64,000 bases of DNA from Allomyces macrogynus ATCC 38327. Taxonomy: Eukaryota; Blastocladiomycota; Blastocladiomycetes; Blastocladiales; Blastocladiaceae. The position numbers and the translations under genes are program-made. Under the pieces are notes generated by a model, which saw only the letters and a list, made by a program, of their open reading frames with translations, had not been told where the DNA came from and searched no databases. How positions within the stretch are numbered: position 1 is the first letter of the stretch; each line of letters starts with the position of its first letter. Of the stretch, positions 42,709 through 51,674 are shown one piece after another. The stretch spans positions 456,447 through 520,446 of the forward strand of contig GG745342.1 in assembly GCA_000151295.1 (NCBI GenBank), read 5' to 3'.

Positions 42709-43018
42709 GGTGGGCGGAGACAGTGCGGCAAGTTGGAGGGCCCGGCGCGGGCGCGCGGGGACGGGAATCGCGGGTGCGTGCGCGGCGGGGGTTGACGACG
42801 ACGAGGGCGAATCACAACGTTGGCGGTGAGCTGCTGTGCCTTCGTGTTCTCTGTCTGTCTGTCAGTGCCGGTCAGTCAGTGCTGCGCCGTGCACCGCTGC
42901 CGAAAAAAAATAAGTAGCGCTGCACAACGGCGACCTTCTGCCAAGTCAACACAACGGCCAAGTCATGCCAAGGAAGGTCTTCAAACAATTGATGGAAACA
43001 TTTGTGTCAATATTTATT
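42709..43018. other. Spacer between SMG9 start and the CTC1-like stop
   Basis: About 310 bp. It must carry the SMG9 promoter and the 3' end of the upstream CTC1-like gene. An A-rich stretch (42903-42912) is the only notable run. Confidence 0.45.
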
Positions 43019-46000
43019 TTACGGGCCCACCACGCCGTCGCTCACCACCGCGGCCAACACCTGCCACGCGACCGCGCGCGCGCTCGTCCCCGCCGTCCCG
43101 GGTCCGGATGCGGGCACCCCGACGCGGGCCGCCGCGCGCACCACGAACCGCTCCGCCCCACGAGTTTCGCGCGCCACCGCTAATACCCACCTCGTACGCG
43201 CATCAATCACAAGCGCGCCCGGCGCGTGCCTCGGCACCGGCTCTCGCTTCCTTCTCCACCCGGTCGCGGCCACGTCACGCGCATTCGCGACCACAACTTC
43301 CACATCGCCCGGCCCGTTCTCGGCCAGCCGCGCGCGCACCGCGTCCCCGCCACCCACGAGCGTCGTCAACACGTCCCAGTCGGCCACGACCGCGTCGGCG
43401 CGCGCCGCCGCGTCAGCGACCGTCAGGACAACGCGGCACTGGGGCATCCAATTGGTGCGTTGGGGTGCGGGACACGCGCACCGGCGTGCGTGAACAGTCG
43501 CACCGCACATCGTGCACTGCACGTGCGCGGTCGCCGACTTGACGGCGTCGATTCGCGCCACAACTTGCGCGGTCGACTGCGGCGGCGCCGTTGCGAGCGT
43601 CGTGTGCACTGCAGCGTGGAACGCGTGCTGGCCGGCGAGAGCATGGGCGGCGCGTGAGGCCGCGGCCGCATTAATAATCCCGCGCGGCGTGGCAGCGTGT
43701 CCGTGCATCTGCGACGCGCGGATCTCAGGTTCCAATGACGGTCCAGAACGCATGTCCACCCACGTCTCGTGCGTGCGTGCGAGCCGAACCACGGTACCGC
43801 CCGTGACGCACGCGAGCCCGTGCACGACAATGTGCGTGCCAACGGTAAGTGGGGTGCGCAGGTCTGTGCGCGCGAGGATCACAACGATCGGGTTGACGCC
43901 GTCGACGAGCGTCACGGCGACATCGCTTCCGCGCGCGTGCACGGCGCGCACCGTTCCAGCAACCGCGACATGGCTCAAAACAGGCGCGTCGAGGAGCGTT
44001 GCGATCGCGGTCGTGCCAGAACGCGGCGGCGGGCTCACGGGCACCGTCAGTCCAGGAAGCTGCAGGGGTGTGCCGGACCAGTCGACGAGCTGTGGTGATG
44101 CGGGGGTCGCGAGCGCGACGCTGGTGATCCCGGTCAGCGACCACGAGGTGCCCAACTGCGCGGACGACTGCGCGTCGACGAGGTACAGCTCGCCAATCGC
44201 GAGCGTGCCGAGCCACGGGTCGAGCCCAACGATGCGCACGTCGAGGTCGAGAGCGACGCGCATCGTGCCGGGATCGATGGGGTTCCCGCGCGCAGTGACG
44301 ACCACGGTTCGGTTCGCGCGAATGATGCGCTCGACTTGAATGTACCACGTCGCGGGTGACGCTGCATCCGAGACGGAGGCCGGCGCACGCGCAAGGACCG
44401 TGACCCGGTCAATTATCAGTGCAACGGCGTCGCCAGCTCCTTGGTCGGTCAGCGGAGCCCACGTCATGTCCTCGACGAGAACCAGCGCGCCGACCACGTC
44501 CGGCGGGAGGGTGCCGACGATCCGCACGGCCGCAATCGTATCCATCAGGTACAAGCGCCCGACATGGCACTCCACGACCCCAACAAGCACGGCCTGTGGC
44601 GCGCGCAATTCCACCGCGTCGGCCAGTGACACGAGCCGTCGACTCGGCGCGTCCGGCCACTCTGGCACTCCTTCTTCGGCCACGGGCATCGCGAGGAGCG
44701 AGCAAAATCCCGGGTGTTCCATGCACTCGAGCACCCGGTGCCGGCGGTGTGCCAGAACTATCGGGTGCGGTGTCGCAATCCGTGACCAAAGCCACTTGAC
44801 CGCATCAAGGGGCAAATGCGCCGCAAATTCTGGGTACCGCGCCGCAAGAAGGTCGGCAATGCTCGCGAGCCCGAGGAGTGCAGGGAGCGGTGCGACCACG
44901 TTGTAAAGTGCCGTATATGCATCGGGTGATAGCGGCGGTGGCGGGTCAGGTTGCTTGGCCGCGTCGTGCCACGCGACGGTCGCGTACGCGCACGAGACCA
45001 GCATGACCACCGGCGGGCCGCCTTCAGCGACGCCAAATGCGTCGCGTACGGTCGGTGGCAGGTGCGCGGGCGGGACGTGCACGACGTGCACGTTGCTGAG
45101 AATCACGTCGACAGGCAAGTTCGGCGGCAACTGGTGGTCCCACGGCGAGCCGTTGGTGTCGGCATGGTCGGGCGCGACATAGAACAGACACAACAAAAAA
45201 TCGTGGTCGAGATCGTACAGGGCGAGCCGCGCATCAATACAATGTGTCATGGTACCGCGATACGAAATGAGCGGCGGCGCAATCCACTCGGTGGGCGGCG
45301 TGCCCTGCGAGAACAGGGTCAGCGGGAGCTGGTCGGGGCATTCCAGCGCCGACGAAGCAATCCTGCCGCGAAACAGGTCCGGGTACGCTCGCTTTTCCAC
45401 GGGAACCGTCACGCCAGTGCCTGACACAATTTCCTGCGACAAGCAAGCACGCATCAGCGCCTGCGACGAGTAGACGGTCCGTGGCTGGGTCAGCATCGGC
45501 CGTTCGAGCGGGAACGAGTGGCTCGCCTTGCTCAGTGTAAGTGCACGCGCCATGACCATATCACCGTTGAGCGCCTTGCACCCTTTCGCGACGCGCCAGT
45601 ATCGCAGCGGATCAGCGCCCTCGGCCGTCGACTCTTGGCGAAACTGCACTCTAGTCAGGACCAGATGCGTGTCGAGGTTGACCAAGAGCATCATGTCGAG
45701 GCTCGCCCAATACTTGCGCGGGACGTAAACCATGAGCACCGGGTCGTCCGCGTCGGCCGCGCTCAAGTGCAGCAGCATGCCGCCGGGTGTGCGCGACGTT
45801 GCCGGGATTGCACATTGCGCGCGCAAGATGCCCGTGGTCGCGATGGTCGAGGGCATGGCGGCACCACGGGCGACATGCGCGTCGACGAGATTGACGAGGG
45901 CTGTGACGGGGAACAACTTGGCGAGCGGGTCTGAGACGGTTCGCGGGATCTTGGGCGGTCGGCTTGGTGCGTTGGCGGGTGGAGGTCGTGATTCATGGTC

Positions 46001-46159
46001 GGAGCTGCTGGCCGGGGTTGAAGCATTCGTGCTTGATATGCTCAGTCCGACGTTGTTATCGTGGGACCCCGCGAGCGGAACGCGAGCCCTGCCGTGCGAC
46101 GGCGACGGCATCTTGCGCTTGCGGGAATGCTCTTGCCGCAAGTTGGGCCCGTTGAACAT
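43019..46159 (-). CDS. Large multi-OB-fold protein, CTC1-like (CST telomere complex)
   Basis: A single intronless frame; the first ATG gives 1046 aa (MFNGPNLRQEHSRKRK), although the frame is open a little further. After about 80 disordered residues comes beta-rich sequence in repeated OB-like units. Near the C-terminus, about residues 878-893, is a zinc-ribbon pattern within an OB-like context: CTMCGATVHARRCACPAPQR, followed by MPQCRVVLTVADAAARADAV and VVADWDVLTTLVGGGDAVRA. That arrangement (zinc ribbon inside the last OB folds of a protein with many OB folds) is what RPA70 and CTC1 share; length and lack of an RPA70 N-domain favour CTC1, the largest CST subunit, which guides fill-in at telomeres and stalled forks. 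Other segments, such as LSNVHVVHVPPAHLPPTVRD and VLVGVVECHVGRLYLMDTIA, fit. The call is structural pattern, not motif identity; an unrelated OB-fold protein is possible. Confidence 0.5.
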   Translation of the reverse strand: MFNGPNLRQEHSRKRKMPSPSHGRARVPLAGSHDNNVGLSISSTNASTPASSSDHESRPPPANAPSRPPKIPRTVSDPLAKLFPVTALVNLVDAHVARGAAMPSTIATTGILRAQCAIPATSRTPGGMLLHLSAADADDPVLMVYVPRKYWASLDMMLLVNLDTHLVLTRVQFRQESTAEGADPLRYWRVAKGCKALNGDMVMARALTLSKASHSFPLERPMLTQPRTVYSSQALMRACLSQEIVSGTGVTVPVEKRAYPDLFRGRIASSALECPDQLPLTLFSQGTPPTEWIAPPLISYRGTMTHCIDARLALYDLDHDFLLCLFYVAPDHADTNGSPWDHQLPPNLPVDVILSNVHVVHVPPAHLPPTVRDAFGVAEGGPPVVMLVSCAYATVAWHDAAKQPDPPPPLSPDAYTALYNVVAPLPALLGLASIADLLAARYPEFAAHLPLDAVKWLWSRIATPHPIVLAHRRHRVLECMEHPGFCSLLAMPVAEEGVPEWPDAPSRRLVSLADAVELRAPQAVLVGVVECHVGRLYLMDTIAAVRIVGTLPPDVVGALVLVEDMTWAPLTDQGAGDAVALIIDRVTVLARAPASVSDAASPATWYIQVERIIRANRTVVVTARGNPIDPGTMRVALDLDVRIVGLDPWLGTLAIGELYLVDAQSSAQLGTSWSLTGITSVALATPASPQLVDWSGTPLQLPGLTVPVSPPPRSGTTAIATLLDAPVLSHVAVAGTVRAVHARGSDVAVTLVDGVNPIVVILARTDLRTPLTVGTHIVVHGLACVTGGTVVRLARTHETWVDMRSGPSLEPEIRASQMHGHAATPRGIINAAAASRAAHALAGQHAFHAAVHTTLATAPPQSTAQVVARIDAVKSATAHVQCTMCGATVHARRCACPAPQRTNWMPQCRVVLTVADAAARADAVVADWDVLTTLVGGGDAVRARLAENGPGDVEVVVANARDVAATGWRRKREPVPRHAPGALVIDARTRWVLAVARETRGAERFVVRAAARVGVPASGPGTAGTSARAVAWQVLAAVVSDGVVGP

Positions 46160-47438
46160 GGTCCATGGGTGTTGATATTGATTGGCGCGGTGCGGTAGCT
46201 TGGATGCCAACTTGTCACTTATTGCACACACACACTCGAGCGCAACGGACAGTTTTCACATCAAGCCTGTTGAGGGCAAAGTGCACGATCAAGAAAGAAC
46301 ACCAAACTAAATGGAGTGGGTGCACGTATAAACATCAGCAGCGCAATCGGAGCAATAATTTTGGCGAGCGGAAGCACCGCACGAGCCGCCCCTGAAACAG
46401 GGCATTGCTAAGTCGCATTTCTGCAAACTCCGGAGTATCCCCCCAGCTATCCACTTTGGGATTATGGGCGTTGGCCACTCGCTCTCCAAACTCACGCCCA
46501 TGCTCCGTTCTCCTCCTGGTAATGTGGGGTGCTAAATGTTACATTTGACGGTCGTCGATAGGTTGCACTGGTGGCAGCCTCTGCCAGCGAGGCGGTTGGG
46601 CTGGACAGCTGCAACAACAGCGGATTTCCGTCTTCTCAGTTCACTCGACCATGTTCTCCTCGCACCCAAAATGGCACACTCATTGATATCGAAATCGAGT
46701 GCTTTCTACAGCATGGGATACTGGAACTACCTTGCTGGTTTGGAGACGTGCGGGTGACGACCACTATTCCAGAGAAGAGCAAGTGGGGAACAATTCTCTG
46801 GAGATTGCTTCCTCTGAAGCGCCTTGGCGAGGCCACCAGTCGTGGGGGCGACCAGCGCCTAGTTTCAGCGTTCCCGTATCTTATTGTTATTTTTTGTGCA
46901 ACTATCCCAAGGCGCTCGCAGTCGTTTCAAGCAATTCTCATCTCGCCAACTCCTGAACAGGCTTTTGATGTCGTCCAGCAGAACAGAAACAGAGCATGGC
47001 AGCACTCCTTTGCGCTTAGTATTCGTCTTGAGTCTTGCTCCGTTCGACGAAAGGATCCAGGTTACAGCAAGAACTAGCTAAGTCACAGCAAGAACAAGCA
47101 AGAACCGTACAAAGACTTCCCACGTTCTGTTTGCGGTTGCCGTCATCAGTTTGGTTGGCCGTCACTTCCTTTGACCCTGAACGTTAAGTCGGATACTCTC
47201 GGAAGCGGCACCCATTCGTCATTAGCGCGAGTCGCAATGTAGAGTATAATTAAATATCGCGGAGTCGCCAACCGCAGCTAAGGTATCAAAACGCAAAACC
47301 AGAACCAACTGCACGGCAGTTGGTCGACGCGAAGTAGGCTCAACTACGAGCCCACCAAGTCGTGACCGCGCGCGTGACTCTGAATACAGCCGGCATGCGC
47401 GCCGCCGCGCAAAAGGCAACCGCAACAGCGCGTCGAAT
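46160..47438. other. Intergenic, AT-richer, no supported gene
   Basis: About 1.3 kb between the CTC1-like start and the GNA1 stop. GC is well below that of the genes. Plus-strand frames of 73-168 codons at 46536-47077 contain no recognisable motif. A decayed relative of the leucine-rich family is possible but not demonstrable. Confidence 0.4.
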
Positions 47439-48288
47439 TCAGTGCTTGACGTGGTAGAGCACCATTTCCACCTCCTTTTTCGTGTACCCACACTTTTCGT
47501 AGAAGGCAATGTTGTCGTCGTTGCAGTTGAGAATGACCTTGTAGCAGCCGGTCGCCTTGGAGAGGTGCGTGAGCGCGGCAATGACGCTAGAAGTAGGGTC
47601 GTCAGCGATCGATTCGAGCGTGGCGTTCAGGAGAGACGCACGACGTACCGGAGCCCGAGCTTCTTCCCGCGCTGGTCGGCGTCGACGACAATGTCCTCAA
47701 TGTGACCGACCTGTTGCGAAGCGGGTGGGGAGAGCGTCAGACACGGTTGTTTGCGTCAGGTGACGGAGTCGTTCGCGGCGGGATCAAAGAGGCGATACGA
47801 ACCAGACCCAGCCCACGCAAGAACTTGCGCTCGACGACGACTGTGCCGGCGCCGACAATCTTGCCCACGTTCTGGTCCTCGATGACGAGCGGGTAGTAGG
47901 TGTCGTTGTGCCGCTTGACGTAGTCGAAGCGCTCTACAATCGCGATAGGTGCGCGTGAGCACAATGCCGCGAATTCCTTGGCCGAAAACCTTGACTGGTG
48001 TGCGCGGACCTTCAAACGCGTCCTTGGAAATGTCGCCGACGACGGTTAGCTGCGCGAGCAGTGCAAAGTAGCCTGGAACAAATGTGGCACGCGGTCAGAA
48101 TTCGTTCGCGATGGCCCATATCCGGCACCGAGCGCGTCCGCTTGCAAGAGAACGCTACCCTTGTCAAAGTCGGACCGCGCGAGGGGGCGCATCACGTAGC
48201 CGGACGGCAGAACGGCCTGGACCTCCGGGTCAATCAGGTCGGGCGAGAAGGCCAGGTCGAGTGTCGCGGCGCGCGTTTCTTCGGGCAT
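47439..48288 (-). CDS. GNA1: Glucosamine-6-phosphate N-acetyltransferase
   Basis: Five exons: 48288-48159, 48072-48010, 47933-47803, 47710-47649, 47586-47439; 177 aa, all phases close. It makes N-acetylglucosamine-6-phosphate from acetyl-CoA and glucosamine-6-phosphate, the step toward UDP-GlcNAc for chitin, GPI anchors and N-glycans. GNAT-fold marks match the family: YVMRPLARSDFDKGYFALLA, QLTVVGDISKDAFEERFDYV, YYPLVIEDQNVGKIVGAGTV, VVERKFLRGLGLVGHIEDIV with VDADQRGKKLGLR (the acetyl-CoA pyrophosphate loop), then ALTHLSKATGCYKVILNCND and FYEKCGYTKKEVEMVLYHVK. The length is normal for a fungal Gna1 (about 160-180). Introns are 62-92 bp. The gene is transcribed away from the proline-rich gene that begins at 48905. 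Confidence 0.94.
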
Positions 48289-48904
48289 GGTGAGCAGTCG
48301 AGTCGTTGGAGTTGCAAGCTGGGGTAGCAAAGACGTGGTGCGCAGGCGCGTGTTCTTGGGGAGCCAATTTGGTGCAACAAGAGGGTGAGCAGAAACCAGC
48401 TGGCGGGCGGGGGCAGCGAATTTATAGCACGGCGCTCGCAGGCGCAGACCGGCGCATACAACAGTGGCGCGTCGTGGTCTTGGGCGTGGCCTCTCAGGGT
48501 CTTTCAGGAGGGCGACAGCGAGCACATCTGTCTGGGTCCTCCAGGTCGCCGCGACCTGGTAATGAAGCACCGGAAAATCTCGGCAGGGACTGCGAAAATA
48601 AATCGGAACACCTATGATGACAAAGATTGCGGTTTGGATTGAGGCGAGTGATACACATCGTCGCCACGTTCCAGTCGTTCCGAATCACGGGCATTTTGCA
48701 TGAAGTGCAACGCGTGACACGACCAGCATCCCACGTGCATCACCTTCAAAGGCCAGCCAACCATGTCGGTTCGTGTCACCCGCTGCCTTGCGCTGCTGTC
48801 GCCACGCCGAATTCGACGACGATCGCACGCCCACACGACCGGCCACACCGCGACGGGACTGCCTGCAATTCACGCGCCGCGCCGTGCGACCGCCGCTGCT
48901 GACA
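48289..48904. promoter_or_regulatory. Divergent promoter region, GNA1 and proline-rich gene
   Basis: About 615 bp with both flanking genes pointing away. No TATA-like motif stands out. Frames within it look like chance. Confidence 0.45.
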
Positions 48905-49937
48905 ATGGCCGTGCCCGTCATCACCATCGACTCGAATGACGAGGTTACCGGTTACCTTGTCGCTGCCTGCGAGCTGGAATTACGCGACCCCTTCACGTCC
49001 GCTCGAGGCACCCGCACACAAGCACATTGTCGTTCAGCTCGACGACGGCGATGACGACGATATCATTGCCTCGGCACCTGCACCTGCACCCGCGCCGACG
49101 CGCAGCGCGCTCCGGAAAACTGCTGCTGCCGCACCAGACCCGACCCCGCAGTCTCTAGCGCGCCGTGACGCGCCGCGCCGCTCCAGACGCCCGCCGGACC
49201 CACCGCCGGCGCCCGCTCCTGCACCTGCCACCGCTGCACCTCGGCTGACGCCACCCACGGCTGCGCCCGTGCCTGTTCCAACGCCCACAGCCGACAACGA
49301 CGACTGGGACGATTTCGACCTGACGACGAGCACGCCGCTGCCCAATCATGTCAGCATCAAGTCGTCGTCGCCCGCGCGCGCGCCAACGCGTCCTCGTGCG
49401 TCGTCTCCGCCCGCGCCACCCGCGACACCACGCATACTGCGGCCTTCGAAAGCGCCCGCCACGCCCGTCACGCCCGCGGCCGAACCGCGCATCTTGCGGC
49501 CCACCAAGGCGCCCGCGACCGCTCCTCCACCCCCTCCACCGGCACTGCGCGTCGCGCCAAGGCCACCGCCGAAGCGCGCGAACGCCATGCAACCACCCCC
49601 ACCGCCGCAAGCGCCCATGCCGCCCCCCCCCCCCCCCCACCACGCGACCGGGCCGTTGGCCAGCGACTCGTCGACGTCTGCGAGTGTCAGGTCGCACGGC
49701 AAATCTGCAGGCAAGTTGGCCGTCCAGAACGCGCGAGCCGCCTCAAGGTCCTTTTTGTTCGTGCCGGACAGGACCTTGGACTGCAAAGATGATGGCGATC
49801 AGAAACGACACGAGGAACTTTTTTTCAATCAAGCGAGACTCGTACGAGAGGCATCAGCGGATAGTCGACGCGGAGCATGCCGCGCCAATTGTGGCGCTGC
49901 ACACCATAAGGGGCGACTAGGACTCGGCTGTATGTAA
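48905..49937 (+). CDS. Proline-rich protein with SUZ-like motifs (hypothetical)
   Basis: Exon 1 48905-48943 and exon 2 from 49023 join in phase 0 to give MAVPVITIDSNDEHIVVQLD, followed by an Asp run. The middle is Pro/Ala-rich with NDDWDDFDLTT and two copies of a short motif, PRILRPSKAPATP and PRILRPTKAPATA, which resemble the SUZ RNA-binding motif of small mRNA-associated proteins. The likeness is weak. A 16-base C run (49623-49638) encodes poly-Pro. Beyond about 49660 the frame is antisense to the broken DUF1399 copy on the other strand, so the last 90 codons may not belong to the original protein; a stop is only met at 49937. Function unknown; an mRNA-binding role is a guess. Confidence 0.5.
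49623..49638 (+). repeat. Poly-C run of 16 bases inside the proline-rich frame
   Basis: Sixteen C in a row encoding poly-Pro. A length error here would shift the frame of everything downstream in the proline-rich gene. Confidence 0.95.
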
Positions 49938-50505
49938 ATCATCCATGGGACGGCACGTCAGTACACTCACGCGGTGATGCCGCCCCAATCGGTCAGTAAG
50001 AAATAGCGGCGGCAGCGGCGGGATCTCGGCGAGCTTCGCGTCCATGGCAACGCCCTTGGCGAGAGCGTTCATGAACGCAGGGTGACATGTCTCTGCCGCG
50101 CACAAAAACGCGCTGGAACCGCCACGGAGCATTCACTTAGCACAATGACATGTTCCGATCGTTTCGCGGTGTAGAAGTATTTACGACAAGAGTAAAACGT
50201 ACAGATCCTTGGCATCGTTGTCGCCATCCCGCAATTGCTGATGGAACGTGGCGAGGAGAAGAATGTGCGCGAGCATCAAGTCGCGCGACAACGTTCTTGG
50301 TCCGGTCGGATATGACGCCGAGAAGCTTGGGGAGAACGGACTTGTCGACGGCATCATTGGCCTGGCTTAATTGGAGCAGGGAGGCGTGCAGGTCCAGAAC
50401 GTCGTTCTTGGTCGTCCTGGTGCCGACGTTGGTGCTGGTACTCGCAGGCTCCACGACGGGCGCAAGATCAACGGCGGCGGGGGGTATGACAACAACGGTT
50501 GACAT
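49660..50505 (-). pseudogene. Truncated DUF1399/glycine-rich-domain protein gene, copy 2
   Basis: Minus strand. A start-like exon at 50505 reads MSTVVVIPPAAVDLAPVVEP and NDVLDLHASLLQLSQANDAV; next, about 50115-50000, CAAETCHPAFMNALAKGVAM with KLAEIPPLPPL; then LRVDYPLMPLVRVSLD followed by a stop (about 49835); and finally LEAARAFWTANLPADLPCDL with TLADVDESLANGPVA (49760-49660), after which homology ends at the poly-C/proline-rich gene. The last piece matches copy 1 at 29560. Missing are the WHTHQL-type domain, the NHDD motif and the Cys-rich tail. So the 3' half is gone and the rest is broken. It could be an alternatively spliced live gene, but I cannot restore one frame with GT/AG joins. Confidence 0.55.
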
Positions 50506-51674
50506 TCGGCGCGTTACGGGTGCTCAGGACGTCGGCCGTGGCGGGGGGAGGGCGCCATCATCTTTGTACGGCAGGCCGCTCTCTGCGCTCCTGGCCGTTC
50601 CACTGGCAAGTCGTTCTTTCCGTGGGGTGCACAGTTGCAGGCACTGCGACCATGGATATCTCGGATTGTTTACAAGCAACGCAGTGTTTACTTGCCATCA
50701 TCATCAACGACTCATGAAAAGAGGCACAAGAAGCGGTAGACGCGTGGCTCACTTTGGATACCACCAAGACACATCGGTGTTGGGATTGCACCCGTCGCCG
50801 CCACGAAACGAACACCTGTGAACAGAACCACAAACGGCTGATCAATGTATTTCGGCCCCTGTTGACGCCGGCTTGTGAGTTATGGATTGGCTCTGCGATT
50901 GCGTGTTTGGCGACCAGGGCATTATGCCGCTCTTGCTTTGGGTGTCGCTGGCCGTGTGTTGACTGCACAAAACTGCATGTGTACCGTCGCCTGCAACCCA
51001 GTACATACAAACTGTTGCTCAACGTGGGCCAGACCATACTTTGGGGTGGTTCTGGTGATGCGACGACACCTGTTGCTGCTTCGACCAATCCACATCCAAC
51101 CTGTCGTCCAGACTGCTGATGGGATGTGAGTCGGCCCTTGCTGACACGTTGATGGTGCCCGGCTGTCATCAAATGTGCAAAGCCTTGAGCTGAGCTCAGA
51201 AAACTATATCGGCGAGGCATGCTGACCCAGACTTCGACTTGTTTGTTCAAGCTCATCCTTTTGAGGAATCCAGCAAGCAAGGGGATGATTTACCTCCTTT
51301 CCTTCCATTTTGAAGGATGACGTGCATGACCGGATTGACCGTCGCCCATCGTCGTCGGTCGTACTGGATATTGCCGACGCCCGTTCAACAAGCCTGATCC
51401 GTGTTCTCGTCGCTTTTTGACCAGACCGGCGCTTCCGGTTCGCACGTTGGTACGGTTCCAGTTCCTGGCTGCAGCCGCAAAAGGCACGAAAGGGAATCAA
51501 TCAATACAAAACTTATGCGACAACGAGCAACCGAGCCCATCCCAAACGCAACAGGAAAACAGAAACCAGACCCACGCAAAGCAAACGACAACAACAACGA
51601 CAACAACGCGAGGCGCCGCCTGGGGGACCCTTCGCCAGCACGCGCCTCAAAATCAAACAACGCCAAGTAGTTGA
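50506..51674. other. Intergenic, CpG-poor in the middle
   Basis: About 1.2 kb. From about 50640 to 51250 the sequence is AT-richer with few CpG. A 240-codon minus frame crosses it (50558-51280) but has no domain, repeat or composition typical of genes here. Confidence 0.4.

Noticed and set aside
46571..47077. Plus-strand frames between the CTC1-like gene and GNA1
   Set aside because: No motif, low GC, several overlapping frames of similar length; likely chance.
50558..51280. Minus-strand frame of 240 codons
   Set aside because: Lies in CpG-poor intergenic DNA, no domain, unlike gene composition here; no start or splice support.
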